Assembly: GCF_022374895.2 (NCBI RefSeq)
Contig: NZ_CP092423.2
Span: 744,001 to 808,000 of the forward strand
From: Mycobacterium lentiflavum
GTDB taxonomy: Bacteria; Actinomycetota; Actinomycetes; Mycobacteriales; Mycobacteriaceae
DNA: 64,000 nucleotides
Reading direction: 5' to 3'
Shown one piece after another: positions 19,565-30,236 of this stretch. Under the pieces are notes generated by a model. The model searched no databases and was not told where the DNA came from. It saw only the letters and a list, made by a program, of their open reading frames with translations. Position 1 is the first letter of the stretch. Each line of letters begins with the position of its first letter. Made by a program: the position numbers and the translations under genes.

Positions 19565-19582
19565 TTCGCAAAATTTGCAAAA
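19565..19582. promoter_or_regulatory. Putative tandem RamB boxes upstream of icl1
   Basis: Two adjacent 9-base elements, TTCGCAAAA and TTTGCAAAA, lie about 157 bases before the icl1 start in an AT-rich island of an otherwise GC-rich region. They match the TTTGCAAA core of the RamB box. The gap 19476-19738 otherwise holds the icl1 leader, ending in an AAAGGAG ribosome-binding site. Confidence 0.6.
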
Positions 19583-19738
19583 TCGACGCGGAGTCGTGGC
19601 CTAAATTGGCAATGGAAATGGGTGGACCAGCATCAACAGCCTGTGCCATGGTCGTGTTAGCACACGAGCGAAGTTGAGTCTTAATCATCGCAAGACGCGC
19701 GATGCGGCTCAGAATTCAGAATCAAAGGAGTAAGCCCA

Positions 19739-21025
19739 ATGTCTGTTGTTGGCACCCCGAAGAGCGCCGAGCAGATCCAGCACGACTGGGACACCAACCC
19801 TCGTTGGAAGGACACCAGTCGCACCTACACCGCCCAGGACGTCGTGGCCCTGCAGGGCAGCGTCGTCGAGGAGCACACCCTGGCCCGCCGCGGCGCCGAG
19901 GTGCTGTGGGAGCAGCTGCACGACCTGGAGTACATCAACGCCCTGGGCGCGCTGACCGGCAACATGGCCGTGCAGCAGGTGCGCGCCGGCCTGAAGGCGA
20001 TTTATCTATCCGGTTGGCAGGTCGCCGGCGACGCGAACCTTTCCGGCCACACCTACCCCGACCAGAGCCTGTACCCGGCCAACTCGGTGCCGCAGGTCAT
20101 CCGTCGCATCAACAACGCGCTGCTGCGCGCCGACGAGATCGCCAAGGTCGAGGGTGACCGGTCGGTGGAGAACTGGCTGGCGCCGATCGTCGCCGACGGT
20201 GAGGCCGGTTTCGGCGGGGCCCTCAATGTGTACGAGCTTCAGAAGGCCATGATCGCCGCAGGCGTCGCGGGGTCGCACTGGGAAGATCAGTTGGCTTCGG
20301 AGAAGAAGTGCGGCCACCTCGGTGGCAAGGTGCTGATCCCGACTCAGCAGCACATCCGCACGCTGACCTCGGCGCGTCTGGCCGCCGACGTCGCCGGGGT
20401 GCCGACCGTCGTGATCGCGCGCACCGATGCCGAGGCGGCAACGCTGATCACCTCGGACGTCGACGAGCGCGACCAGCCGTTCATCACCGGTGAGCGCACG
20501 AAGGAAGGCTTCTACCGCGTCAAGAACGGCCTGGAGCCGTGCATCGCGCGGGCCAAGGCCTACGCGCCCTACTCCGACCTGATCTGGATGGAGACCGGGA
20601 CCCCGGACCTCGAGCTCGCGGCCAAGTTCGCCGAGGGCGTCAAGTCCGAGTTCCCCGACCAGATGCTGGCCTACAACTGCTCGCCTTCCTTCAACTGGAA
20701 GAAGCACCTGGACGACTCCACCATCGCAAAGTTCCAAAAAGAGCTTGGCGCAATGGGATTCAAGTTCCAGTTCATCACGCTGGCTGGCTTCCACGCGCTC
20801 AACTACTCGATGTTCGATCTGGCCTACGGCTACGCCCGCAACCAGATGAGCGCCTACGTCGAGCTGCAGGAGCGCGAGTTCGCCGCCGAGGAACGCGGCT
20901 ACACCGCGACCAAGCACCAGCGCGAGGTCGGTGCCGGTTACTTCGACCGCATCGCCACCACGGTGGACCCGACATCGTCGACCACCGCGCTGACCGGCTC
21001 GACTGAAGAGGGACAGTTCCACTGA
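19739..21025 (+). CDS. icl1: Isocitrate lyase
   Basis: 428-residue ICL of the short prokaryotic type. The catalytic cysteine is C191 in the KKCGHLGG signature; the Mg-binding and substrate segments ([18 protein letters not shown]) are intact. It cleaves isocitrate to glyoxylate and succinate and in mycobacteria also acts as methylisocitrate lyase for propionyl-CoA. A strong AAAGGAG ribosome-binding site precedes the ATG. RamB-type boxes lie upstream and a GC-rich hairpin terminator follows. The gene fadB2 comes next on the same strand, in line with fatty-acid catabolism. Confidence 0.97.
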   Translation: MSVVGTPKSAEQIQHDWDTNPRWKDTSRTYTAQDVVALQGSVVEEHTLARRGAEVLWEQLHDLEYINALGALTGNMAVQQVRAGLKAIYLSGWQVAGDANLSGHTYPDQSLYPANSVPQVIRRINNALLRADEIAKVEGDRSVENWLAPIVADGEAGFGGALNVYELQKAMIAAGVAGSHWEDQLASEKKCGHLGGKVLIPTQQHIRTLTSARLAADVAGVPTVVIARTDAEAATLITSDVDERDQPFITGERTKEGFYRVKNGLEPCIARAKAYAPYSDLIWMETGTPDLELAAKFAEGVKSEFPDQMLAYNCSPSFNWKKHLDDSTIAKFQKELGAMGFKFQFITLAGFHALNYSMFDLAYGYARNQMSAYVELQEREFAAEERGYTATKHQREVGAGYFDRIATTVDPTSSTTALTGSTEEGQFH

Positions 21026-21105
21026 TCGGAAGCTGACCAGACGCAGAATCGTACGTCTACAGCCCATTCGGGGCGATGCTGTGTCTGTTCGCCGATGAAG
21101 TAGCG

Positions 21106-21138
21106 TAGGCCCCGCCCGGCGATCCCGGGCGGGGCCTA
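21106..21138 (+). terminator. Hairpin terminator after icl1
   Basis: Perfect 14-base arms (21106-21119 and 21125-21138) around a CGATC loop. It lies 80 bases past the icl1 stop and 34 bases before fadB2, with only a TT after the stem, so termination may be partial. Confidence 0.65.
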
Positions 21139-21172
21139 TTGCGGTTTAAGACAATACGACTGGAGAAACGCA

Positions 21173-23006
<1,834 letters not shown>

Positions 23007-23021
23007 ACAGCGGCACAAGCG

Positions 23022-23049
23022 GCGGGTCGGACGCGGATGTCCGGCCCGC
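23022..23049. terminator. Hairpin between convergent umaA and pcaA
   Basis: Eleven-base arms (23022-23032 and 23039-23049) with a single G-T type mismatch and a six-base loop, followed on the plus strand by TTTCGCTT. It lies 15 bases after umaA and 6 bases after the pcaA stop, and can serve both genes. Confidence 0.6.
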
Positions 23050-23055
23050 TTTCGC

Positions 23056-23919
23056 TTACTTCTCCAGGGTGAACTGGTCGACGTCGGTGTAGCCCTGACG
23101 GAACAGGTTGGCGCAGCCGGTCAGGTACTTCATGTAGCGGTCGTAGACCTTTTGTGACTGGATCTCGATCGCCGTGTCCTTATTGGCTTCCAGCGCGGCC
23201 GCCCACATGTCCAGGGTGCGCGCGTAGTGCAGCTGCAAGGACTGGGTTCGGGTGAGATTAAAGCCGGCATCCGCAGCGTGCTCTTCGACCAACGCCGGGG
23301 TGGGCAGCCAGCCGCCGGGAAAAATCTCGGCCAGGATGAATTGGGTGAAATGAACGACCTCGCGGGTCAGCGGCAGGCCGTTGGCCCTGGCTTCCTTGAA
23401 CGAGGGGCGCACGATGGTGTGCAGCATCATCACCCCGTTGGCCGGCAACACCGAGTAGGCCATTTCGAAAAAGCGGGCCCAGCGGGCGCGGCCGAAGTGC
23501 TCGAAAGCGCCGATCGACACGATCCGGTCGACCGGCTCGTCGAACTTCTCCCAACCCTCCAGCAGCACTCGGCGGGTGCGCGTCGTGTCGAGCTGGTCGA
23601 ACGACTTCTGAACGTGCTCGGCCTGGTTCTCCGACAACGTCAGGCCCACGACGTTGACGTCGTATTTTTCGATGGCGCGCCGCAGCGTGGCGCCCCAGCC
23701 GCAGCCGATGTCCAGCAATGTCATCCCGGGCTCGAGGCCCAACTTGGACAGTGACAGGTCAATTTTGGCGAGCTGTGCCTCTTCGAGGGTCATGTCGTCG
23801 CGCTCGAAGTAGGCGCAGCTATAGGTCTGGGACGGGTCCAGAAAGAGGCGGAAGAAGTCGTCAGACAGGTCGTAGTGCGCCTGCACATTCCCGAAATGCG
23901 GCGTGAGCTGCACGGCCAT
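23056..23919 (-). CDS. pcaA: Mycolic acid cyclopropane synthase PcaA
   Basis: 287-residue SAM-dependent cyclopropane synthase. It has the VQAHYDLSDDFF box, SAM loop [14 protein letters not shown], the GAFEHF catalytic segment and the LKYLTGC-type C-terminal motif (KYLTGCANLF). Specific residues, notably VQLTPHFGNVQ at the N terminus and AEIFPGGWLP later, match PcaA rather than CmaA1 or MmaA2. PcaA makes the proximal cyclopropane ring of alpha-mycolates and affects cording and persistence in M. tuberculosis. ATG at 23919 gives the exact family length; the upstream extension is rejected. Confidence 0.94.
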   Translation of the reverse strand: MAVQLTPHFGNVQAHYDLSDDFFRLFLDPSQTYSCAYFERDDMTLEEAQLAKIDLSLSKLGLEPGMTLLDIGCGWGATLRRAIEKYDVNVVGLTLSENQAEHVQKSFDQLDTTRTRRVLLEGWEKFDEPVDRIVSIGAFEHFGRARWARFFEMAYSVLPANGVMMLHTIVRPSFKEARANGLPLTREVVHFTQFILAEIFPGGWLPTPALVEEHAADAGFNLTRTQSLQLHYARTLDMWAAALEANKDTAIEIQSQKVYDRYMKYLTGCANLFRQGYTDVDQFTLEK

Positions 23920-24100
23920 AACGAAAAAAGCCTTTCTGTATCCCGAAGGCGGGGACGGATTGGGGATTGCCCATCGGCCTCCGGTGCATGCCCTGTGCAT
24001 GCTATCGGGTTTCGACCGGCGCCAGTTCGTGCGAGCGGCCGTCACATAGGGTCACACGAGACAGGTGCAATTCACAAACGAGCCGCACGCCAGAGGCGGT

Positions 24101-24802
24101 TTAGGGCTCCCGCGGCGGCACGATTGGCGAAGGATGCGGCTCCTCGCGGAACTTCTCCAGTGATCCGCCGACTTCGACAATTCCGCACAGCGCGTTCCAG
24201 CTGAGCATGGTCAAGTAGTCGATGAGTTCGTCTCTTGTCATCCGTGGATTCGACATCCACGAGTGCGTGGCCAACTGCACACCGCCGACGATCAAGTAAG
24301 ACCACGGTTCCGCGCCGCCGGTGTCGATCCCGGCCTGCAGCATGCGCCGGCGCATCAACACCGCGATCATGCGGGCGATGATCCGCTCGGAGTCGGCGAT
24401 CACTTTGCTCTTGCTGGCCGAGCTGTTGGCCATCACGAACCGGTAGGGCTCGGGTTCGTTCGCCACGGTGTCGACGTAGACGCGGATGACCTCGCGAGTC
24501 AGGTCCAGGCCATCGAGATTGGATGTCAACGCGGCGGCCATGTTCGGAATCAGCGTGGTCTGCGCGAAGCGCATCATCACGGCCGTCGTGAGGTCGTTCT
24601 TGTCGACGAAGTAGCGATACAGAACGGTCTTGGAGACCCCGATCTCGGCAGCGATCTCGTCCATGCTGAGGTAGCGGCCGTGTCGGCGGATTGCGTCGAT
24701 CGTGCCGTCCACCAGCTCGTTGCGGCGGTCCACCTTGTGCTGGTGCCAGCGCCGCTTGCGACCGTCCGTCTTCACGATTACAGCCGGGATTTGCTCTGTC
24801 AC
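24101..24802 (-). CDS. TetR-family transcriptional regulator (Rv0472c type)
   Basis: 233-residue TetR protein with an N-terminal helix-turn-helix (about residues 25-75; MDEIAAEIGVSKTVLYRYF) preceded by a basic arm KRRWHQHK, and a C-terminal ligand domain. The start is GTG at 24802 with a GGGAA ribosome-binding site; the frame continues upstream but without coding character. It diverges from the DUF445 membrane gene across 137 bases, its likely control region. It also lies upstream of pcaA on the same strand, with 181 bases between, so pcaA may have its own promoter. Confidence 0.88.
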   Translation of the reverse strand: MTEQIPAVIVKTDGRKRRWHQHKVDRRNELVDGTIDAIRRHGRYLSMDEIAAEIGVSKTVLYRYFVDKNDLTTAVMMRFAQTTLIPNMAAALTSNLDGLDLTREVIRVYVDTVANEPEPYRFVMANSSASKSKVIADSERIIARMIAVLMRRRMLQAGIDTGGAEPWSYLIVGGVQLATHSWMSNPRMTRDELIDYLTMLSWNALCGIVEVGGSLEKFREEPHPSPIVPPREP

Positions 24803-24939
24803 TGTCGACGATTCCCATTCACTAGACGCCCTCGATACTACGGCGTGGGGGCCTGTTTGGCGGACGCGGACGCCATCTGTGAGGGGCTCCGCCGGCAGTG
24901 TCGTAACACGAACTCGCCCAAGCGATACATGATGGTGGG

Positions 24940-26307
24940 GTGTCACATAGAGCCGAGGGATCGGGTTCGGCCGCATCGCGGCCGGAGCCGACCACGTCCA
25001 CGGCCGCGGCGGGCCGGACTCGTACGTCCTTCGCGGAGTCGTTCGCTGGAGCCGATCCCGAGGCGGACGCGCAGCGGCGGGTGGCGCTTCGCCGGATGAA
25101 ATTGGTGGCACTGAGCTTCTTGGTCGGTGCCACGGTGGTGTTCCTGGCCTGCCGATGGGCACAGGCGCACGTCAGTGTGGGCGCCTGGGTCGGCTACGTC
25201 GGCGCGGCCGCCGAGGCCGGCATGGTGGGTGCCCTCGCGGACTGGTTTGCCGTGACCGCGTTGTTCAAGCACCCGTTGGGCATCCCGATCCCGCACACCG
25301 CGATCATCAAGCGGAAGAAGGACCAGCTCGGCGAGGGCCTGGGCACGTTTGTGCGGGAGAACTTCCTGTCGCCCGAGGTGGTAGAGACCAAGCTGCTCGA
25401 CGCCCAGGTGCCGGGCCGGCTCGGCAAGTGGCTCTCGGAGCGGGCGCATGCCGAGCGGGTGGCCAGCGAGGCCGCGACGGTGCTCCGCGTCCTCGTCGAG
25501 TTGCTGCGCGACGAGGACGTCCAACAGGTGATCGACCGGATGATCGTGCGGCGAATCGCCGAACCACAGTGGGGGCCGCCGGTGGGCCGGGTGCTGGCGA
25601 CGCTGCTCGCCGAGAACCGGCAGGAAGCCCTGATCCAGTTGCTCGCGGACCGGGCCTTTCAGTGGTCGCTGAATGCGGGCGAGATCATCCAGCGAGTGGT
25701 CGAGCGGGATTCGCCGACCTGGTCGCCGCGGTTCATCGACCACCTCGTCGGCGATCGCATCCACCGCGAGCTGATGGACTTCACCGACAAGGTGCGCCGC
25801 AATCCAGACCACGAGTTGCGCCGCTCCGCGACGCGCTTCCTGTTCGAATTCGCCGACGATCTACAACGCGACCCGGAGACCATCGCGCGCGCCGACGCGA
25901 TCAAAGAGCAGCTGATGGCACGCGACGAGATCGCCAACGCGGCCGCGACGGCGTGGAAGACGCTGAAGCGGTTGGTGCTCGAGGGCGTCGACGATCCCTC
26001 CAGCGCGTTGCGCACCCGCATCGCGGACAGCGTCGTTCGCATCGGGGAGTCGCTGCGCGACGACGCCGAGCTGCGCGACAAGGTCGACGGCTGGATCGTG
26101 CGGGCGGCTCAGCATCTGGTCTCGCAGTACGGGGTCGAGATCACCGCGATCATCACCGACACGATCGAACGCTGGGATGCCGAGGAGGCGAGCCGGCGGA
26201 TCGAACTGCACGTGGGCCGCGACCTGCAGTTCATCCGGATCAACGGCACCGTGGTCGGATCACTGGCCGGTCTGGTGATCTACACGGTCGCGCAGCTGTT
26301 TTTCTAG
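24940..26307 (+). CDS. DUF445 membrane protein (Rv0473 type)
   Basis: 455-residue DUF445 family protein: a hydrophilic 50-residue start, hydrophobic helices near residues 53-70 and 82-105 (GYVGAAAEAGMVGALADWFAVTALF, the family hallmark), a long charged helical region probably partly coiled coil (about 120-425) and a final hydrophobic helix at the C terminus. The function of the family is unknown; it is widespread as an envelope protein. Start GTG at 24940. It may be controlled by the divergent TetR gene. Confidence 0.87.
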   Translation: MSHRAEGSGSAASRPEPTTSTAAAGRTRTSFAESFAGADPEADAQRRVALRRMKLVALSFLVGATVVFLACRWAQAHVSVGAWVGYVGAAAEAGMVGALADWFAVTALFKHPLGIPIPHTAIIKRKKDQLGEGLGTFVRENFLSPEVVETKLLDAQVPGRLGKWLSERAHAERVASEAATVLRVLVELLRDEDVQQVIDRMIVRRIAEPQWGPPVGRVLATLLAENRQEALIQLLADRAFQWSLNAGEIIQRVVERDSPTWSPRFIDHLVGDRIHRELMDFTDKVRRNPDHELRRSATRFLFEFADDLQRDPETIARADAIKEQLMARDEIANAAATAWKTLKRLVLEGVDDPSSALRTRIADSVVRIGESLRDDAELRDKVDGWIVRAAQHLVSQYGVEITAIITDTIERWDAEEASRRIELHVGRDLQFIRINGTVVGSLAGLVIYTVAQLFF

Positions 26308-26320
26308 GGGTGCTAACTAC

Positions 26321-26338
26321 TGCTTGCAAATGCAAGCA
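26321..26338. promoter_or_regulatory. Perfect palindromic operator upstream of the XRE regulator gene
   Basis: Eight-base arms TGCTTGCA and TGCAAGCA surround AA, 55 bases before the ATG of the helix-turn-helix gene and 13 bases after the DUF445 stop. An XRE dimer site for autoregulation is the simplest reading. The core TTGCAAATGCAA also resembles RamB boxes. Confidence 0.6.
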
Positions 26339-26392
26339 CATGGTCGTACGCTCTGTCGTATCAAGGTCAGCCCTCGCACCCAGGAGCACGCA

Positions 26393-26800
26393 ATGACAGC
26401 GGAGGACACGCTCTCCGCCAAGGTGTCGATAGCGGCTTCCGACATCGGCAGCTTCATCCGTAGCCAGCGTGAACTCGCCCAGGTTTCGGTGCGACAGCTT
26501 GCCGAGCTGGCCGGTGTCAGCAATCCCTATCTGAGCCAGGTTGAGCGCGGACTGCGCAAACCTTCTGCCGACGTTCTGAGTCAGATCGCTAAAGCGCTGC
26601 GGGTTTCCGCCGAGGTCCTCTATGTGCGGGCCGGGATCCTCGAGCCGAGCGATAAGAGTCAAGTGCGCGACGCGATCATCACCGACACGGCGATCAGCGA
26701 GCGTCAGAAGCAGATTCTGCTCGAGATCTATGCCTCATTTGCTCAGCAAAACGAACCGATCCATGAGGAGTATTCGCCCGAATCCGACCACCACGAGTGA
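26393..26800 (+). CDS. XRE-family transcriptional regulator (Rv0474 type)
   Basis: 135-residue protein with a canonical helix-turn-helix at about residues 20-75 (LAELAGVSNPYLSQVERGLRKPS) and a short helical tail rich in Gln/Glu. The ATG at 26393 is close to a CAGGAG ribosome-binding site; earlier in-frame starts would read through the palindromic operator. The M. tuberculosis homologue has been described as a copper-responsive regulator acting on rpoB, which I cannot judge here. It lies upstream of hbhA with 314 bases between. Confidence 0.88.
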   Translation: MTAEDTLSAKVSIAASDIGSFIRSQRELAQVSVRQLAELAGVSNPYLSQVERGLRKPSADVLSQIAKALRVSAEVLYVRAGILEPSDKSQVRDAIITDTAISERQKQILLEIYASFAQQNEPIHEEYSPESDHHE

Positions 26801-27114
26801 GGTAGCCCGGCCGGGCCGACTCAGCTGCGAAAACGCCTGAGCGCGAGTTGGTGACGTATATCCCAACGGCCGCTGGGTTACCCAGAAGGGAAGGCTGCAC
26901 CGATTCCCACTGATTCCCGGGCGCGACGTTGCGCCCACACCCACTCGATCGTCAACCCGACCCGACCAACCAGGAGGTTTCCCGGCAAGCTGCGTGCCAT
27001 GTCAATTCGCGGGTCTTGACTACTCCTCGCACGAGGAGCCGACGCTTGCTTCGACTTCCATATCTGAGACTTCAGCAATCCTGAGAACGACAACCAACCA
27101 TGAAAGGAAACACC
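26801..27114. other. Leader region between the XRE regulator gene and hbhA
   Basis: 314 bases without a convincing gene. The last 70 bases are AT-richer (CATATCTGAGAC at about 27059-27070 could be a -10 region) and end in an AAAGGAAAC ribosome-binding site for hbhA. An imperfect inverted repeat CCTCGCACGAGG lies at about 27025-27036. Otherwise I see nothing. Confidence 0.4.
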
Positions 27115-27723
27115 ATGGCTGACAACCCGAACATCGAAGAATTGCGGGCGCCGTTGCTGGCGGCCCTGGGCGCAGCAGACCTGGCCCTGGCCACCGTGAA
27201 CGAGCTCATCGGCAACCTGCGTGACCGCGCCGAGGACACCCGCACCGACACCCGCAGCCGGGTCGAGGAGAGCCGTGCTCGCATCGCCAAGCTGCAGGAA
27301 GACCTGCCTGAGCAGTTCACCGAGCTGCGCGAGCGCTTCACCCCCGAGGAACTGCGTAAGGCTGCCGAGGGCTACCTGGACGCCGCGACCAACCGCTACA
27401 ACGAGCTGGTCGAGCGGGGCGAGGCCGCGTTGCAGCGGCTGCGCAGCCAGCGGCCGTTCGAGGAGACCACGGCGCGCGCCGAGGGCTACGTCGACCAGGC
27501 CGTCGAGCTGACCCAGGAAGCGCTGGGCACTGTGGCGACCCAGACCCGCGCGGTCGGCGAGCGTGCCGCCAAGCTGGTCGGCATCGAGCTCCCCAAGAAG
27601 GCCGAGTCGGCCGGCAAGGCAGTGGCCAAGAAGGCTCCGGCCAAGAAGGCGCCCGCCAAGAAGGCCCCGGCCAAGAAGGCTCCGGCCAAGAAGTCGGCGG
27701 CCAAGAAGGTCACCCAGAAGTAG
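27115..27723 (+). CDS. hbhA: Heparin-binding haemagglutinin HbhA
   Basis: 202-residue surface adhesin with three parts: a short N-terminal hydrophobic stretch (about residues 10-35), a long coiled coil (about 36-160, heptad-rich, with [14 protein letters not shown]) and a C-terminal lysine/alanine/proline tail (about 170-202) of tandem KKAPA units. The tail binds heparan sulfate and is methylated in M. tuberculosis. The tail is encoded by near-identical 15-base tandem repeats (about 27630-27700), so its length may vary between strains. The ATG at 27115 has an AAAGGAAAC ribosome-binding site. A TTCG-capped terminator follows. Confidence 0.96.
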   Translation: MADNPNIEELRAPLLAALGAADLALATVNELIGNLRDRAEDTRTDTRSRVEESRARIAKLQEDLPEQFTELRERFTPEELRKAAEGYLDAATNRYNELVERGEAALQRLRSQRPFEETTARAEGYVDQAVELTQEALGTVATQTRAVGERAAKLVGIELPKKAESAGKAVAKKAPAKKAPAKKAPAKKAPAKKSAAKKVTQK

Positions 27724-27730
27724 TTCGGAT

Positions 27731-27758
27731 TCCGAGTTGCCCTTCGGGGCAACTCGGA
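27731..27758 (+). terminator. TTCG-capped hairpin terminator of hbhA
   Basis: Twelve-base perfect arms (27731-27742, 27747-27758) closed by a TTCG tetraloop with a C-G closing pair, 8 bases past the hbhA stop. Only short T stretches follow (ATTCG, GTTTACG). Confidence 0.75.
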
Positions 27759-27795
27759 TTCGACGTTTACGACGCTGCCCGCATACCCTTAAGTC

Positions 27796-28083
27796 GTGAA
27801 TCATGCTGTGGGTACCGTCATGTTGGTCTTGCAGATCGGCGTCCTGGTGATGTCGGTCTACGCATTCATTCATGCGGCGATGCAGCGACCCGACGCCTAC
27901 ACCGCTGCGGACAAGCTGACCAAGCCGGTGTGGCTGGTGATCCTGGGCCTGGCCGTTGCGTTGACATCCGTCCTGAGCTTCGTTTTCGGCGTGCTCGGCA
28001 TGGCGATCTCGGCCTGCGCGGCGGGCGTGTATCTGGTCGACGTGCGGCCCAAACTTCTGGAAATCCAGGGCAAGTCGCGCTGA
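27796..28083 (+). CDS. DUF2516 membrane protein (Rv0476 type)
   Basis: 95-residue protein with three hydrophobic helices (about residues 6-28, 45-62 and 64-82) and a short basic tail. The start is GTG at 27796. It is followed after 4 bases by a secreted protein gene and then deoC, an order kept in mycobacteria. No function is known. Confidence 0.82.
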   Translation: MNHAVGTVMLVLQIGVLVMSVYAFIHAAMQRPDAYTAADKLTKPVWLVILGLAVALTSVLSFVFGVLGMAISACAAGVYLVDVRPKLLEIQGKSR

Positions 28084-28087
28084 CGCG

Positions 28088-28510
28088 ATGAAGGCCGTGC
28101 TGGCCGCGGTCGTCGCGCTGCTGGGCTGGGTGCCCGCTGTGGGCACCTCGTTGGCCGATCCCGGCACCGGCGAGGTCAACCCCGCCCCGCCGTTTGTCGA
28201 TCACACCGCGTGGGCGCAGTGGGGACGGCTGGCCAGCTTGCGGGTTTTTCCGACCCCGTCGGGGCGGCTGGCCGCCCGGCACCCCAACACCGCCGGTGCG
28301 GTCGACGAGGCCTGGGCCGAGGTGTTGGCGATGGCACCAAACGCCGATACCCCCGGCATGCGTGCGCAATTCATCTGCCATTGGCAATTCGCCGAAATGG
28401 CGCAACCCGGCAAGACGAGCTGGAACCTCGAACCGTGGCGGCCCGTCGTCGACGACGCCGAGATGGTCGCGTCCGGCTGCAATCCCGGCGGCCCGGAGGA
28501 ACCCTACTGA
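28088..28510 (+). CDS. Secreted protein with two cysteines (Rv0477 type)
   Basis: 140-residue protein with a Sec signal peptide (hydrophobic core about residues 4-20, cleavage near LADP) and a compact mature domain with two cysteines (FICHWQF and SGCNPGG) probably joined by a disulfide, as in DUF2599-type secreted proteins. The stop overlaps the deoC start by one base (TGATG). Function unknown. Confidence 0.82.
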   Translation: MKAVLAAVVALLGWVPAVGTSLADPGTGEVNPAPPFVDHTAWAQWGRLASLRVFPTPSGRLAARHPNTAGAVDEAWAEVLAMAPNADTPGMRAQFICHWQFAEMAQPGKTSWNLEPWRPVVDDAEMVASGCNPGGPEEPY

Positions 28511-29178
28511 TGACGCTCAGTCGACGACAGCTCGCGGCACTGGTCGACCACACCCTGCTCAAACCCGAGGCCACCGGCGCCGACGTGGTCGCGTTGCTGG
28601 CCGAAGCCGCAGACCTGGCCGTCTACGCGGTGTGCGTGTCCCCGTCGATGGTTCCGGTCGCCGCGGCGGCCGGTGGGGTCCGGGTCGCGACGGTGGCCGG
28701 CTTTCCGTCCGGCAAGCATGTCTCCGCGATCAAGGCTCACGAGGCCGTCCTGGCGGTGGCAGCCGGGGCCGGCGAAGTCGACATGGTCATCGACGTTGGC
28801 GCCGCGCTGGCAGGAGAGTTAGACGCGGTGCGCTCCGACATCGCGGCGGTGCGCGCAGCAGTACCGGACGCCGTCCTCAAGGTGATCGTGGAATCGGCTG
28901 TGCTGCTTGGTGATTCAGACGGGCGCACGCTGACCGATGTGTGCCGGGCAGCCGAAGAGGCCGGCGCGGACTTCGTCAAAACCTCGACCGGGTTTCACCC
29001 CGCGGGCGGGGCGTCGGTGCGGGCCGTCGCGCTGATGGCCGAGGCCGTCGGCGGTCGCCTCGGGGTCAAAGCCAGCGGTGGCATTCGCACCGCCGCCGAC
29101 GCGGTTGCGATGGTGGACGCCGGGGCGACCAGGCTCGGCTTATCCGCGACCCGGGCAGTGCTCGACGGACTCGGCTAG
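28510..29178 (+). CDS. deoC: Deoxyribose-phosphate aldolase
   Basis: 222-residue class I aldolase. The Schiff-base region FVKTSTGF and the second conserved lysine K187 in VKASGGIRT are visible, as is the N-terminal [10 protein letters not shown] signature. It converts 2-deoxyribose-5-phosphate to glyceraldehyde-3-phosphate and acetaldehyde, feeding nucleoside salvage into central metabolism. The start is fixed by the TGATG overlap with the preceding gene. An interspersed inverted repeat follows 24 bases after the stop. Confidence 0.94.
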   Translation: MTLSRRQLAALVDHTLLKPEATGADVVALLAEAADLAVYAVCVSPSMVPVAAAAGGVRVATVAGFPSGKHVSAIKAHEAVLAVAAGAGEVDMVIDVGAALAGELDAVRSDIAAVRAAVPDAVLKVIVESAVLLGDSDGRTLTDVCRAAEEAGADFVKTSTGFHPAGGASVRAVALMAEAVGGRLGVKASGGIRTAADAVAMVDAGATRLGLSATRAVLDGLG

Positions 29179-29202
29179 ATCCGTCGCCTAGCGGCGGCCT
29201 TC

Positions 29203-29288
29203 GAGTGTGCGGTGAGGGCGGACAAACCGCGCACATCGCGCCCTCGGCGCGCACCGAAAGCCCTCGGCGCACGCTCAACGCCCTAGAT
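29203..29288. repeat. Interspersed inverted-repeat element, copy 1
   Basis: About 86 bases beginning GAGTGTGCGGTGAGGGCGG and ending CGCACGCTCAACGCCCT plus AGATG. The ends are imperfect inverted repeats. A related copy is at 41341-41407. It lies between convergent deoC and the DUF2993-like gene, and its end supplies the stop codon of the latter (29283-29285). It could act as a bidirectional terminator. Confidence 0.6.
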
Positions 29289-30236
29289 GTTGGCGAAGCA
29301 GGAATCGTTGTTCTCGCCGGCCGGAATCGTGGCGTTCTGGGTGGAGAAGTGGCTCGTCACGCCGGTCGGCGTCACCTGCACGCTGTCCGCGTGAATACCC
29401 AGCGGGTAGTCGGCGGTCAGTTTCGCGGTGTACGCGTCGAGCGTGGACTGCACGCTTTCGCGGGGCAGCGTGAAGCCCAGCGCGTTGAAGCTCTGAATCT
29501 GCAGCTGAATCCCCTTGCCGGACACCACGGGCTTGGTCGTGATGTTGTCCAGCATTCCCTTCAGTTCGATGGTGCCGTCGGCGGGATGGGTCGTCACGCT
29601 GTTTGTGACGAACGGGCCCAGCACCGGGATCGCGTTCTGCACCGAATCCTTGATGCCGTCACTGGTCCAGGTGATGGTCGCGTCCAGCGATCCGATGGTG
29701 CCCTTGGACGACGACGTCCGGTCCAGCTTGACGTCTTTGATGGTGATGTCGATCTTCATACCCTTGGCGTCGCGGATCTGGTTGCCGGCCGTCGACACCG
29801 AGATGTTGGTGAAGTGCTGCGTCGCGAGCTGCCACAGCAGCAGTGGCGCGACTCCGAACGAGGCCGTGGCCTGGTCCTGGACCTCGCAGGCCACCGCCTC
29901 GGCTACCTTGGTGTCGGCCACATGGCGGGCGTACAGCTCGCCGCCGATCAGCCCGGCGACCACCAGCGATACCACGATGACGCAGATCAGAACGATGGAC
30001 AGCGGGTCCCGAAATCGCTTCTTCTCGGGCGGCTCGGGCGGTTCGCTGGGCCGGGTTACCCGCTCGGTGGGACTGAGTGGCGGCAGCGGCGGCGGTGCAT
30101 AGCTGGCCTGCTGCGTGTCCGCTCCCGCCGGGTAGTGCTGCTCGGTCGGGGCGGAGGTCGGGCCGAACGGACCGTGGTCCTCGCTAGGAGCCCACGTGGA
30201 CGGGCCCTCGTGCGGTGGTCCTGGTGGGTTCGTCAC
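29283..30236 (-). CDS. Membrane-anchored DUF2993-like protein (Rv0479c type)
   Basis: 317-residue protein: a proline-rich cytoplasmic start (residues 1-72), one transmembrane helix (about 82-102, SIVLICVIVVSLVVAGLIGG) and an exported beta-rich domain of about 210 residues of the LmeA/DUF2993 kind. Such domains are associated with envelope lipid or glycolipid handling; the related LmeA acts in lipomannan maturation. It starts with GTG, overlapping the upstream nitrilase-family gene by 4 bases. The stop codon lies inside an interspersed repeat. Confidence 0.82.
   Translation of the reverse strand: MTNPPGPPHEGPSTWAPSEDHGPFGPTSAPTEQHYPAGADTQQASYAPPPLPPLSPTERVTRPSEPPEPPEKKRFRDPLSIVLICVIVVSLVVAGLIGGELYARHVADTKVAEAVACEVQDQATASFGVAPLLLWQLATQHFTNISVSTAGNQIRDAKGMKIDITIKDVKLDRTSSSKGTIGSLDATITWTSDGIKDSVQNAIPVLGPFVTNSVTTHPADGTIELKGMLDNITTKPVVSGKGIQLQIQSFNALGFTLPRESVQSTLDAYTAKLTADYPLGIHADSVQVTPTGVTSHFSTQNATIPAGENNDSCFANI

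Noticed and set aside
27600..27720. Tandem 15-base repeats as a separate satellite or CRISPR
   Set aside because: They encode the KKAPA tail of HbhA in frame.
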